Shown here: piece after piece, positions 1 through 8,766 of the stretch
How the letters are laid out: each line of letters starts with the position of its first letter
Numbering within the stretch: the stretch's first letter is position 1
Source: Flagellimonas aequoris
Lineage (GTDB): Bacteria; Bacteroidota; Bacteroidia; Flavobacteriales; Flavobacteriaceae
Reading direction: 5' to 3'
NCBI RefSeq assembly: GCF_003584165.1
Contig: NZ_QXFJ01000027.1
Coordinates: forward strand, 62,001-126,000
Length of the DNA stretch: 64,000 nucleotides
Translations under genes and position numbers: made by a program
Notes under the pieces: generated by a model
Databases searched by the model: none
What the model saw: only the letters and a program-made list of their open reading frames with translations
What the model was told of the DNA's origin: nothing

Positions 1-199
1 TCCTGGTGTAGAAAAAAACAAGAATGGCAAGCCCGCACAAGTGCCCAGCTTTGTTTCCAACGGAATCGATGCCTTAAAAGATTATCTTTCCACCAAAGTG
101 GATGTAACCGCATCCAGCAACGGAAAAGGAAAAATTGTGATTCCCTTCCATTCCGAGGAAGAGTTCAAGCGTATCAAAAAACTATTGACAGGTGAGTAA
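1..199 (+). CDS. parB: ParB chromosome-partitioning protein, C-terminal end (partial)
   Basis: Only the last 65 codons are in the window, read from base 2. The fragment ends with a basic helix containing EEFKRIKKLLTGE, which matches the C-terminal dimerisation domain of ParB/Spo0J. ParB binds parS sites near the origin and works with ParA in origin segregation. The identification leans on the following genes (DUF5683, dapB, lepB, WbqC), the usual order downstream of parAB in Flavobacteriaceae. The stop overlaps the GTG start of the next gene by 8 bases, so the two are probably translationally coupled. I saw no parS-like palindrome in the window. Confidence 0.8.
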   Translation, partial: PGVEKNKNGKPAQVPSFVSNGIDALKDYLSTKVDVTASSNGKGKIVIPFHSEEEFKRIKKLLTGE

Positions 200-836
200 A
201 AACCTTCTTTTTTGGTTCTTTTCCATATTGTTCCTTCACATTGGCTTTTCCCAGGAAAAACAAGAAAACCCGGAAAAAGAACAACCTCAGACCAAAGAAG
301 TGGATTCCTTGACCCAAGGTTTGAACGGAGAGGGTATCACCTTTGAGGAAGTGAGCAAAAGGGAAAGCGTAAACCCTCTGGCTCCCAGTAAGGCTGCCTT
401 TTACTCCGCTATTCTACCAGGCTTGGGGCAAATCTACAACAAGCGATACTGGAAGGCACCGATCGTGTGGGGTGCCATGGGTACGGCCATTTATGCCTAT
501 TCCTACAACAACACCGAGTATAGGAGGGCAAGAAATGCCTTTAAACGTAGGCTGGCAGGATTCACGGACGATGAATTTTATGGCGATGGAACTACACCAC
601 GTATATCAGACGATGCCCTCCAAGAAGCTCAGGAAAGCACTCAACGTGACCGAGATCTATCTTTGGTCATCACCATTGCTCTTTATGCCTTGAACATCAT
701 CGATGCCAACGTGGACGCCCACTTGAAACAATACAATGTGGATGATGATTTGGTAATCGATTTTAAACCTTATTTGGAATTGAACCCCCTGACCAACCAA
801 CCCAACTATGGAATGGCCTTGGTCGTTAAATTTTAA
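192..836 (+). CDS. DUF5683 domain-containing protein
   Basis: This 214-residue protein starts with GTG inside the end of parB. It has an N-terminal signal peptide (residues 1-20, ending GFSQ) and an acidic linker. A DUF5683 core follows from about residue 65, containing ILPGLGQIYNKRYWKAP and a hydrophobic segment (WGAMGTAIYAYSY). A second hydrophobic stretch lies near residue 155. The family is common beside parB in Bacteroidota and is presumed membrane-associated, but no function is established. The stop is 3 bases before dapB, so it belongs to the parB-dapB transcription unit. Confidence 0.85.
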   Translation: MSKNLLFWFFSILFLHIGFSQEKQENPEKEQPQTKEVDSLTQGLNGEGITFEEVSKRESVNPLAPSKAAFYSAILPGLGQIYNKRYWKAPIVWGAMGTAIYAYSYNNTEYRRARNAFKRRLAGFTDDEFYGDGTTPRISDDALQEAQESTQRDRDLSLVITIALYALNIIDANVDAHLKQYNVDDDLVIDFKPYLELNPLTNQPNYGMALVVKF

Positions 837-839
837 GAA

Positions 840-1541
840 ATGAACATTGGTCTTTTTGGATATGGTAAAATGGGAAAAATGATCGAGCATATCGCTCAGG
901 AAAGAGGCCATACCATCGTTGCCAAAATTGATGCCGGTACGGAAAATATCGATTTCAAATCAATGGACGTAGCCATCGACTTCAGTACTCCCGATGCTGC
1001 GTTTGAAAATATTACGAATTGTTTTAAAAATGGCGTTCCCGTAATCAGTGGCACTACAGGTTGGTTGTCCAATTATGCCGATGCCGTGGAACTATGCCAA
1101 AAGCATGATGGAGGGTTCATCTATGCCTCCAACTTCAGCTTGGGCGTTAATATCTTTTTTGAACTCAATGCCCATTTGGCCAGAATGATGGCCGGGTTGG
1201 AACAATACAAGGTTTCCATGGAAGAAATCCACCATACCCAAAAATTGGATGCCCCGAGTGGTACCGCCATTACCTTGGCCGAAGGAATCATCAAAAATTC
1301 TTCCTATGAAAATTGGAAGTTGCACGAAACCGCAGATAAGGCCATTACCATAAATTCCATCCGCGAAGGTATGGTACCTGGAACCCACTGTATTTCCTAC
1401 GAAAGTGCCGTAGACAAAATTGAAATAAAACACGTGGCACACAATCGCGAGGGATTTGCTCTGGGAGCTGTTATCGCTGCAGAGTGGATCAAGGGAAAAA
1501 CTGGAGTTTTCACCATGAAGGATGTGTTAAACCTAAGCTAA
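840..1541 (+). CDS. dapB: 4-hydroxy-tetrahydrodipicolinate reductase
   Basis: DapB reduces 4-hydroxy-tetrahydrodipicolinate with NAD(P)H in the diaminopimelate and lysine pathway, which feeds peptidoglycan synthesis. The N-terminal nucleotide-binding loop is GYGKMG (residues 7-12). SGTTGW follows near residue 70. The family signature HHTQKLDAPSGTA, with the catalytic His and Lys, lies around residues 131-143. At 233 residues it is slightly shorter than the enterobacterial enzyme, as is usual in Bacteroidota. The gene begins 3 bases after the DUF5683 gene and is followed 48 bases later by lepB. Confidence 0.96.
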   Translation: MNIGLFGYGKMGKMIEHIAQERGHTIVAKIDAGTENIDFKSMDVAIDFSTPDAAFENITNCFKNGVPVISGTTGWLSNYADAVELCQKHDGGFIYASNFSLGVNIFFELNAHLARMMAGLEQYKVSMEEIHHTQKLDAPSGTAITLAEGIIKNSSYENWKLHETADKAITINSIREGMVPGTHCISYESAVDKIEIKHVAHNREGFALGAVIAAEWIKGKTGVFTMKDVLNLS

Positions 1542-1589
1542 AAAACGTAACAACAATTTAGGCATCAAGTCTAACTAAGAAACTTTTAT

Positions 1590-3332
1590 ATGGACGGAAT
1601 ACAATGGATCATTTTCATCTTGGTCATTCAAGTCATCCACTTTTTAGGAACCTGGAGGCTATATGTAAAGGCAGGTAGAAAGGCCTGGGAAGCTGCAATT
1701 CCGGTTTATAACGGCATCGTTTTGATGAAAATCATCAAAAGGCCATGGTGGTGGGTACTGTTGCTCTTCATTCCTATAATCAATTTATTGATGTTCCCCG
1801 TAGTTTGGGTGGAAACCATCCGAAGTTTTGGAAAACATTCCCTTTTAGATACTTGGTTGGTGATCCTTACCCTTGGGTTTTACATCTACTATATCAACTA
1901 TTTTGAAGATGTAGCCTACATTGAGGATAGAAGCCTGAAACCACGCACCGGACTTGGGGAGTGGGTAAGTTCCATTGTTTTTGCCATTGTGGCCGCTACC
2001 TTTGTCCATACCTATTTTATTCAACCCTATGTAATTCCAACGGGCTCTTTGGAACGCACCTTGCGAATTGGGGACTTTTTGTTCGTGAGCAAGTTCCATT
2101 ACGGCGCTAGGGTACCCATGACCACCTTGGCGGCACCCATGGTGCACGACACCCTTCCGATACTCAAGACACGTTCCTACTTGGCCGATGTGGACCCCGA
2201 GACCTACAAGACCTCATGGATCAACAAGTTGCAACTGCCCTATATGCGTTTGCCCGGCTTTGAAAAAGTCAAGAAAAATGATATTGTCGTTTTCAGTCTC
2301 CCATCGGATACCCTGTACCAGTTTTTTAAGGCGCAAAAAGCCGTAATGAAACCTGTCGACAAAAAATCCAACTACGTAAAACGGTGTGTGGGCACTCCGG
2401 GAGATTCCCTTCAAGTCATTGATGGGTATGTCTATATTAATGGGCAACAGTTAAAACTTTCCGACCGTGCCAAACCCATGTATGATTATGAGGTTTATGC
2501 CCAAAATGGCGTTTCCAGTAAGTATTTGGAAGATGTTGATGCCGCGGATTATCTACGAAAATATATTGCCACCAACATCAGCGAAAGTCAGGTCAATGCC
2601 CTTTCCCCTTATATTTTAGGAGGAAATAGAACAAGTGATGGCAAAATTGAACTCATCACTAAAGAAAAAGGAATCCCAACCGATGTTATTCGTCAATTAA
2701 GGCTTTCCTTGACAGAAGAGAAACCACGGTTTAGGGTTGCGAACATGACCGATGAAATGGTGGCACAACTCCGTGAGAACCCAGCCATAGATTCGGTCGT
2801 GAAGACCGAGGAGCCCAAAGGCGAATATGGAGGTGCATTCCCTCAAAAACCGAACCTATATCCTTGGAACAACGATTACTTTGGCCCCATTTACATACCC
2901 AAAGCAGGCACAACAGTAGAGATCAATGCCAAGACCATCCCACTTTACAAGAAAATCATAAGGGATTACGAACACAATGATGTAAAAATCACGGGGAATA
3001 AAGTTTACATTAACGGGCAGGAAGCCCATTCCTATACCTTTAAACAGGATTACTATTGGATGATGGGCGACAACCGCGACCATTCCGAGGACAGCCGAAC
3101 TTGGGGCTATGTACCTGCCGACCACATTGTGGGCAAGCCCGTATTCCTCTGGATGAGTTTTGACAATTTCCAGGAAGGTATAGCCCATTGGAGGCCTCGT
3201 TGGGACCGAATCTTTACCACTGTGGGTGGGAGCGGCGAACCTGTGTCCTATTTCAAATATTTTGTGGCCCTGCTCATCGGTTGGTTCGTCTTCGATTTTT
3301 TCCGTAAAAGAAAGAAGAAGAAAACGGCATAA
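1590..3332 (+). CDS. lepB: Signal peptidase I, long Bacteroidota form
   Basis: LepB cleaves signal peptides from Sec- and Tat-exported proteins at the inner membrane. At 580 residues it is far longer than the usual 250-320. An N-terminal multi-pass membrane region (residues 1-105) precedes the catalytic-domain transmembrane anchor (about 125-147). The catalytic Ser is S153 in PTGSLERTL and the general-base Lys is K264 in SNYVKRCVGTPGD. The box GDNRDHSEDSR lies near residue 495. A large insertion of roughly 150 residues separates the Lys box from the C-terminal box. A further C-terminal transmembrane helix ends in a run of Arg and Lys. The nucleophile is followed by Leu rather than the common Met. 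Confidence 0.95.
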   Translation: MDGIQWIIFILVIQVIHFLGTWRLYVKAGRKAWEAAIPVYNGIVLMKIIKRPWWWVLLLFIPIINLLMFPVVWVETIRSFGKHSLLDTWLVILTLGFYIYYINYFEDVAYIEDRSLKPRTGLGEWVSSIVFAIVAATFVHTYFIQPYVIPTGSLERTLRIGDFLFVSKFHYGARVPMTTLAAPMVHDTLPILKTRSYLADVDPETYKTSWINKLQLPYMRLPGFEKVKKNDIVVFSLPSDTLYQFFKAQKAVMKPVDKKSNYVKRCVGTPGDSLQVIDGYVYINGQQLKLSDRAKPMYDYEVYAQNGVSSKYLEDVDAADYLRKYIATNISESQVNALSPYILGGNRTSDGKIELITKEKGIPTDVIRQLRLSLTEEKPRFRVANMTDEMVAQLRENPAIDSVVKTEEPKGEYGGAFPQKPNLYPWNNDYFGPIYIPKAGTTVEINAKTIPLYKKIIRDYEHNDVKITGNKVYINGQEAHSYTFKQDYYWMMGDNRDHSEDSRTWGYVPADHIVGKPVFLWMSFDNFQEGIAHWRPRWDRIFTTVGGSGEPVSYFKYFVALLIGWFVFDFFRKRKKKKTA

Positions 3333-3350
3333 TTCAAAATCGTTTCACTT

Positions 3351-3983
3351 TTGAAATTACTGCTTCATCCAACATATCTTCCCAACATCGCTACTTTTGC
3401 TGCCATAGCACAGCAAGAAGTGGTTTGGGAGGCGCATGACAATTTTCAGAAGCAGACCTACAGGAATCGTTGCTACATCTGCACGGACAAGGGCAAGCAC
3501 ATGCTCAATATCCCCATACAACATGTGGGTGGCGAGGAAGGTCGTCAAAAATATGCCGACGTGCTTATGGATAACAGCTACCCTTGGAAAAAACAGCATT
3601 GGCGCACCCTGGAAACCGCATACCGCACCTCTCCGTTCTTTGAGTTCTATGAGGATGATATCAGGCCTTTGTTCGAAGGTAACGAAGCTTCTCTATTGGA
3701 GTTTAACCTAAAGGCCATTGAGATTATAGGAGACTGTTTGGGAGTTCCATTAGCAGGGGAAAGAACGGACAAATATGAATTGAGCCCCAAGGGCGTGGTC
3801 GATACCCGTTTTTTGGTAGAGGCCAAAAAGGAAAGGAAAATGAATCTGGAATCTTACCCACAGGTATTTGAAGAAAGACATGGCTTTATTCCGAACCTCA
3901 GTATTTTGGACCTCCTGTTCAATGAGGGAACCAATGCACTCACCTACTTAAAAGAACAATCTTTGGATTTTTTGCATGATTAG
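3351..3983 (+). CDS. WbqC family protein
   Basis: This 210-residue protein belongs to the WbqC-like family, whose founding member sits in an O-antigen cluster and is thought to act in sugar or amide transfer. The biochemical role is unproven. It starts with LLLHPTYLPNIATFAAIAQ, the characteristic N-terminus, and carries WKKQHWRTLETAYRTSPFFE at about residues 83-102. The start is TTG, 18 bases after lepB; no ATG fits the conserved N-terminus. The stop overlaps the next gene by 8 bases. This placement after lepB is standard in flavobacteria. Confidence 0.88.
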   Translation: MKLLLHPTYLPNIATFAAIAQQEVVWEAHDNFQKQTYRNRCYICTDKGKHMLNIPIQHVGGEEGRQKYADVLMDNSYPWKKQHWRTLETAYRTSPFFEFYEDDIRPLFEGNEASLLEFNLKAIEIIGDCLGVPLAGERTDKYELSPKGVVDTRFLVEAKKERKMNLESYPQVFEERHGFIPNLSILDLLFNEGTNALTYLKEQSLDFLHD

Positions 3984-4284
3984 GCACGGTATCCATTACG
4001 GAATCCATTTTATAGTTCCCATCTTCATCGCTTTCTATTTTTTGAAAGGAAACCGGATAGGAGCATTATTGATTTTATGGGCCGGTATTCTCATTGATAT
4101 TGACCATTTTTGGGCCAATCCACTATTCGACCCAAACCGTTGCAGTATCGGCTTTCATCCGTTGCACTCCTATTGGGCCATTTTGGGATATTGTATCCTT
4201 CCGTTTTTTAAACCCACACGATTGATTGGCCTAGCCCTGCTCCTCCACATTTTTGCGGATACAATGGATTGCTTATTGATGTGA
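3976..4284 (+). CDS. DUF6122 family small membrane protein
   Basis: This 102-residue protein is hydrophobic throughout, with about four membrane segments. The central motif LIDIDHFWANPLFDPNRCSI and FHPLHSYW match the DUF6122 family of Bacteroidota. The conserved His and Asp residues resemble the membrane metal-dependent hydrolase (YdjM/LexA-induced) superfamily, but activity is not shown. It overlaps the end of the WbqC gene by 8 bases and its own 3' end overlaps the convergent 4273-5313 gene by 12 bases. The transcription unit from parB ends here. Confidence 0.8.
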   Translation: MIRHGIHYGIHFIVPIFIAFYFLKGNRIGALLILWAGILIDIDHFWANPLFDPNRCSIGFHPLHSYWAILGYCILPFFKPTRLIGLALLLHIFADTMDCLLM

Positions 4285-5313
4285 ATCCAAGCGCAATGTG
4301 GCCATGACCGGAAAATGATCGGAAAGTCTTTCGTTGAAGTTTTGATGGGAAAGCACCTCAAATTCCGGGTCGGCTAAAATATAATCTATCCTGATGGGGA
4401 ATTTGAACAAGTCATAAGTGCGACCAAAACCATTTCCTTTTTCCAAGAAAGTATCCAGCCTATCCCCTTTTATGATTTTATATATGTTTGAAAATTGGGT
4501 ATTATTAAAATCCCCACAAACAATATTGGTATACGGGCTATTTTCTATATGATCTCTAAAAATTTTTGCTTGCTCCAACTGCTTTTTGAATGTACTTGTT
4601 AAGCGTTTAAATGTTCTCTCAGACTTCTCTCCATCAGCAAAAGACTCTGTGCTTGGTATAATACTAAATGACTGTAAATGAGTATTGTAAATCCGAAGAG
4701 TGTCTTTTCCAAATGCGATATCCACATAGATAATATTGTTGATCGTACCTGGTAAATCCAAAGAACCCTTTCCTATAATGGGGTACTTCGAAAATATAGC
4801 CTGGGTTGTCCTATGCGCCCCGTAAGGTGTTTCACTTCTATATGGATATTGTTGTAACTGTCTATATCTATTCCTATCATACTCTTGGAAACACAAGATA
4901 TCGGGATCCTCATCTTTTATAAAAGCAATGATTTTATCTCCTACGTCAGACTCCTTTATCCAACCATTTTTGTTGAATCCCCAAGCATTAAATGTCATTA
5001 CTTTTAAATCAGAAGGGCGTGGGTGTGACACATCAGCTTCATTTCCAACCCCGTAGAATCTTCCAAAGATCAAATACCCTAAAACCAATGCAAAAAAAGA
5101 AAGTAAAAATTTCCTCTTTCTTTTGATCAGCCAATATGCCACAAACAAAATATTGAGAATGAAAAGAAATGGAACAAACAAGCTCAAAACAGAAAGTATG
5201 GGAATTATTTGAAAGGGTACAAAAGAAAGGACCCCAACAAACAGAAGAAGTATGGCAATCAATAAATTGACTGCAAAAACCACCCTATCAAATATTGAGG
5301 TTGATTTATTCAT
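4273..5313 (-). CDS. Endonuclease/exonuclease/phosphatase family membrane protein
   Basis: This 346-residue protein has an N-terminal region with about three membrane helices (residues 10-85) followed by an EEP-fold domain. The catalytic motifs are all visible: MTFNAWG, FQEYDR, NTHLQS, CGDFNNTQFS and a final LSDHFPVMATL with the Asp-His pair. EEP enzymes hydrolyse phosphodiester bonds in nucleic acids, inositol phosphates or lipids, and the substrate here is unknown. It is the last gene of the minus-strand mutL-rhomboid operon, 3 bases after the upstream rhomboid. Confidence 0.88.
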   Translation of the reverse strand: MNKSTSIFDRVVFAVNLLIAILLLFVGVLSFVPFQIIPILSVLSLFVPFLFILNILFVAYWLIKRKRKFLLSFFALVLGYLIFGRFYGVGNEADVSHPRPSDLKVMTFNAWGFNKNGWIKESDVGDKIIAFIKDEDPDILCFQEYDRNRYRQLQQYPYRSETPYGAHRTTQAIFSKYPIIGKGSLDLPGTINNIIYVDIAFGKDTLRIYNTHLQSFSIIPSTESFADGEKSERTFKRLTSTFKKQLEQAKIFRDHIENSPYTNIVCGDFNNTQFSNIYKIIKGDRLDTFLEKGNGFGRTYDLFKFPIRIDYILADPEFEVLSHQNFNERLSDHFPVMATLRLDSHQ

Positions 5314-5316
5314 TCA

Positions 5317-6180
5317 TCAGTCTTCCTTACCCGCCTTGAACAAAAAATCCTTTTCTTCCTTGGACAGGCTCTCGTACCCCGACTTGCTGATCTTGTCCAA
5401 AATGATATCTATCTTTCGTTGTTTGGCCTGTTTGTCGTAATCCACTTTGTTGTTTGCCGTTGCACCCTTTCTATAAACCGTTTTCATGGGTGCCTTTTTT
5501 TCCCTTGGTTTAAAAAGACTTGTGATGGCATTTCTCAATTTGGTAAACCCAGAACCGATATCATTTCCCTTGAACAGCTGACGGGCATAGACATAGCCGA
5601 GTAACGCCCCTCCCAAATGAGCCAGCCTACCTCCTATATTTCCTCCATAAGGGATTTGGATCAAATCCATCAACACAAAAAACGCCCCTATATACCACAG
5701 TTTGATATTGAAGAAAAATACGCGGACCTCCTGGTTGGGAATATAGGCACAGACAAAGATCAGCACGGCCGTTACCCCAGCAGAGGCCCCTATCAATGCT
5801 GTGTTGGTATTCAACAAAGTTGGGAATACGTTATAGCTCAAAAGAAATACCAATCCACCCACAATGACCCCCAAAAAATATACATTGATGAACTTTTGGG
5901 CATCAAAAAGGTTCAAAAAGATACGGCTCGCAAAATAGAGCATGATCATGTTCCAAAAAATATGCATCAGCCCTGCATGGAAAAAGGAATAGGTCACCAA
6001 GGACCAGGGTTGTCCAATAAACTCCAAAAAATCCTTAGGCAATTGGAACCATGTGGAAACGGAATGCCCAAGTAAAGCCTTGGAAAGTCCATCCAGTAAA
6101 AAAACCAATACGTTCAGGGCTATCAACTTCTCCGCAATGGTCAGCCTAGCATATTGATATTGAAGTCCTCCACTAGCCAT
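5317..6180 (-). CDS. Rhomboid family intramembrane serine protease
   Basis: This 287-residue rhomboid has six predicted membrane helices. The catalytic dyad is S133 in GASAG and H188 in RLAHLGGALLG. HAGLMHIFWNM (residues 68-78) is the conserved oxyanion-side segment. The soluble C-terminal tail (about 210-287) ends in helical residues including ISKSGYESLSKEEKDFLFK, a short motif common after rhomboid and related domains in Bacteroidota. It sits 3 bases downstream of a second rhomboid gene, so the pair is co-expressed. The substrate is unknown. Confidence 0.93.
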   Translation of the reverse strand: MASGGLQYQYARLTIAEKLIALNVLVFLLDGLSKALLGHSVSTWFQLPKDFLEFIGQPWSLVTYSFFHAGLMHIFWNMIMLYFASRIFLNLFDAQKFINVYFLGVIVGGLVFLLSYNVFPTLLNTNTALIGASAGVTAVLIFVCAYIPNQEVRVFFFNIKLWYIGAFFVLMDLIQIPYGGNIGGRLAHLGGALLGYVYARQLFKGNDIGSGFTKLRNAITSLFKPREKKAPMKTVYRKGATANNKVDYDKQAKQRKIDIILDKISKSGYESLSKEEKDFLFKAGKED

Positions 6181-6183
6181 AGA

Positions 6184-6918
6184 TCAATCCCATCTATTGT
6201 TTTTAAACTGGTTCTTTTTCCAGTACCACATCATTACAAATCCGATCAACGCACCCCCAATATGGGCAAAATGCGCCACCCCTGTATTCACGTTGCTAAT
6301 ACCAAATATCAAGTCACTGGCAATCAATAGGGGCACAAAATACTTGGCCTTGATGGGCACAGGTAAAAAGATGAGCATCAGTTTTGCCTCAGAATACATA
6401 AAGGCGAAAGCTACCAAAACACCATAAATAGCTCCCGAAGCTCCCACTGCAGGTGTATTGAATGCCGTAAGCATGCTGTCTATAGTACCTTTTGATGCCA
6501 CATTGTACCAACCTGGACTATATTGTCCATTGGCCAAAATATCCAAAATCTGTGTCTTGGCAATGCCGGCTCCTTCCAAAGCATTGATTCCTTCGGTGAA
6601 AAGAAAATAATTGACCCCTGTGTGCAATGCTGCGGAACCCAATCCTGCCGAAAAATAGAAGAACAGGAACTTGTTCCTTCCCCAAATACGCTCCAATGGC
6701 GTACCAAATGCCCAAAGAGCGTACATATTAAAAACAATATGCATGAGGCTCCCGTGCATAAACATATGGGTCACCACCTGCCACCACTCAAAATTGGGGT
6801 TTTTGGGAAACCAAAGCGACATCCATTGGTACATTTGGTCCCCATATAATTGTGTGGCAAAAAACATGATCACATTAATGATCAACAAGTGTTTTACTGC
6901 CTCTGTCATTCTACCCAT
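6184..6918 (-). CDS. Rhomboid family intramembrane serine protease
   Basis: This 244-residue rhomboid is the first of the tandem pair. S161 in VGASGAIYG and H219 in VAHFAHIGGALIG form the catalytic dyad. HGSLMHIVFNMYALWAFG (from about residue 55) is the conserved loop and helix. An additional segment of about 50 residues between the third and fourth helices (ALHTGVNYFLF to MLTAF) is longer than in its neighbour. The gene abuts mutL with no intergenic base, indicating a single transcript. The role is unknown; housekeeping membrane protein turnover is a reasonable guess. Confidence 0.93.
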   Translation of the reverse strand: MGRMTEAVKHLLIINVIMFFATQLYGDQMYQWMSLWFPKNPNFEWWQVVTHMFMHGSLMHIVFNMYALWAFGTPLERIWGRNKFLFFYFSAGLGSAALHTGVNYFLFTEGINALEGAGIAKTQILDILANGQYSPGWYNVASKGTIDSMLTAFNTPAVGASGAIYGVLVAFAFMYSEAKLMLIFLPVPIKAKYFVPLLIASDLIFGISNVNTGVAHFAHIGGALIGFVMMWYWKKNQFKNNRWD

Positions 6919-8766
6919 CTAGCTGAATTTTTTATCGATATCTCCTTCGGAGACAATGGTATACGTTATTTTTTGAAACGGACTAAGGGAAGGCTCCTTG
7001 CAGGCGAACAAATTGTTCACCAATGCCAATTGCGATTCTTGGTCCAAAACTTCCCCCGTTCTAATGGCCAGGTTTTTGGAAAGCACTTTGGCCAGGACCT
7101 CTGCCTGTGAAAGGGTTCCATCATTAAAACCTTCCATATAATCGGCAATCAAACGATCCAATACCGTGCCAATCCCACTTTCGGGCACTACCAAGGGCAC
7201 ACCTGTCACTTTTACAGTTTCATGCTCCAAACTTTCAAAAGCGAACCCGATATTTGTCAGGCTTTCCTTGATTTCGTTAAGAACGGCCAATTCTTGTTTG
7301 TTGAAAGTCAGTTCCAAAGGAAAGAGTAATTGTTGACTTACCCCTTCCTTTACGGTGATTTCCCCTAAAAATTTCTCGAACAAAATGCGTTCATGGGCCC
7401 TATTTTGATGGATGACCAACAAGCCCGATCGCACGGTGCTCATTACATATTTCCGTCTTAATTGAAAAGTGGCGGCCAAGCGTTCCTCCACCTCTTCATC
7501 GGTATATAATGTCCCTTGTACTTCACTTTCGGATTCGATTACCACACTGCTGAATTCCTCCACATCAATATCCTTGTCCAAGCCTTCATACATGCCTTCC
7601 CAACCTTTAACACTTGTTTTCTGAAAGGATTTACCCATTCCCTTGGATTCCGAAGTTTCCTTGAATGGATTGAAGGAAGCATCGACGGTAACCCTAGGCA
7701 AAATCGCATCTTTTTCCTTGTAGGCATAAGGCGTATCCAGATTGGGATCATGATCAAAATCCAAGACCGGGGCCACATTGAATTGCCCTAGACTATGCTT
7801 TACCGTGGAACGCAAGATGGCATACAAGGTGTTTTCATCATCAAATTTCACCTCGGTTTTGGTGGGATGTATGTTGATATCGATGGACGATGGATCTACT
7901 TCCAAATAAAGAAAATAACCTGGGTACATATCCGATTTGATCAAACCTTCAAAGGCGGCCGTCACGGCATGATGCAGATAAGGACTCTTGATAAAACGGT
8001 CGTTGGCGAAGAAAAACTGCTCGCCCCTGCTCTTTTTGGCAAATTCGGGTTTGCAGACAAATCCGGAAATTTTCACCACCTCCGTTTCCTCGTTCACGGG
8101 CACCAACCGGTCCTCCATCCTGTTGCCGAAAATATGGGCAATCCGCTGGCGGTGTTTTGTTTTGGGCAGATTGAACAGTTCCGACCCGTTGTTATAAAAA
8201 TGGAATTCGATATTGGGATGTACCAAGGCCACCCGATGGAACTCATCGGTGATATGCCGTAGCTCCACTTGGTGGGATTTCAAAAAGTTTCTTCGTGCTG
8301 GAATGTTGAAGAACAGGTTTTTCACGGAAATGGATGTACCCTTGGGAGTGGCCACCACCTCTTGGGAAACGATCTTACTTCCTTCGATTTTGAGCTGAAC
8401 GCCCACCTCGCTATCCTCTTTTCTTGTTTGCATATCCACATGGGCAATGGCTGCAATGGAAGCCAAAGCCTCACCGCGAAACCCTTTGGTATGTAGATTG
8501 AAAAGATCTTGGGCAGATGTGATCTTAGATGTAGCATGACGCTCAAAGGACAATCGGGCATCGGTCTCACTCATTCCCATCCCATCGTCAACGACTTGGA
8601 TCAACGTCTTACCACCATCCTTGATGATCAATTTAATGGTACTGGCACCGGCATCTATGGCATTTTCCATTAATTCCTTTACCACGGAAGCAGGGCGTTG
8701 AACCACCTCCCCTGCCGCAATCTGATTGGCAACATGGTCCGGTAAAAGTTTGATGATGTCCGCCAT
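6919..8766 (-). CDS. mutL: DNA mismatch repair protein MutL
   Basis: This 615-residue MutL couples mismatch recognition by MutS to strand removal. The GHKL ATPase motifs are intact: ENAIDAGA, DDGMGM, RHATSKI and GFRGEALASI. The C-terminal dimerisation domain is present. Its endonuclease motif, normally DQHA(X)2E(X)4E, reads HQNRAHERILFE at residues 453-464. The first, third and fourth positions are changed while both Glu residues remain. The late CPHGRP-like motif is replaced by CKEPSLSP. The gene overlaps the upstream small-protein stop by one base and runs directly into the rhomboid genes. Confidence 0.96.
   Translation of the reverse strand: MADIIKLLPDHVANQIAAGEVVQRPASVVKELMENAIDAGASTIKLIIKDGGKTLIQVVDDGMGMSETDARLSFERHATSKITSAQDLFNLHTKGFRGEALASIAAIAHVDMQTRKEDSEVGVQLKIEGSKIVSQEVVATPKGTSISVKNLFFNIPARRNFLKSHQVELRHITDEFHRVALVHPNIEFHFYNNGSELFNLPKTKHRQRIAHIFGNRMEDRLVPVNEETEVVKISGFVCKPEFAKKSRGEQFFFANDRFIKSPYLHHAVTAAFEGLIKSDMYPGYFLYLEVDPSSIDINIHPTKTEVKFDDENTLYAILRSTVKHSLGQFNVAPVLDFDHDPNLDTPYAYKEKDAILPRVTVDASFNPFKETSESKGMGKSFQKTSVKGWEGMYEGLDKDIDVEEFSSVVIESESEVQGTLYTDEEVEERLAATFQLRRKYVMSTVRSGLLVIHQNRAHERILFEKFLGEITVKEGVSQQLLFPLELTFNKQELAVLNEIKESLTNIGFAFESLEHETVKVTGVPLVVPESGIGTVLDRLIADYMEGFNDGTLSQAEVLAKVLSKNLAIRTGEVLDQESQLALVNNLFACKEPSLSPFQKITYTIVSEGDIDKKFS

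Noticed and set aside
1..199. Replication origin or parS near parB
   Set aside because: No parS-like palindrome, DnaA-box cluster or AT-rich unwinding region was seen anywhere in the window.
4273..4284. Frameshift or truncation where the DUF6122 and EEP genes meet
   Set aside because: Both proteins end at their expected C-termini; this is a simple 12-base convergent overlap.
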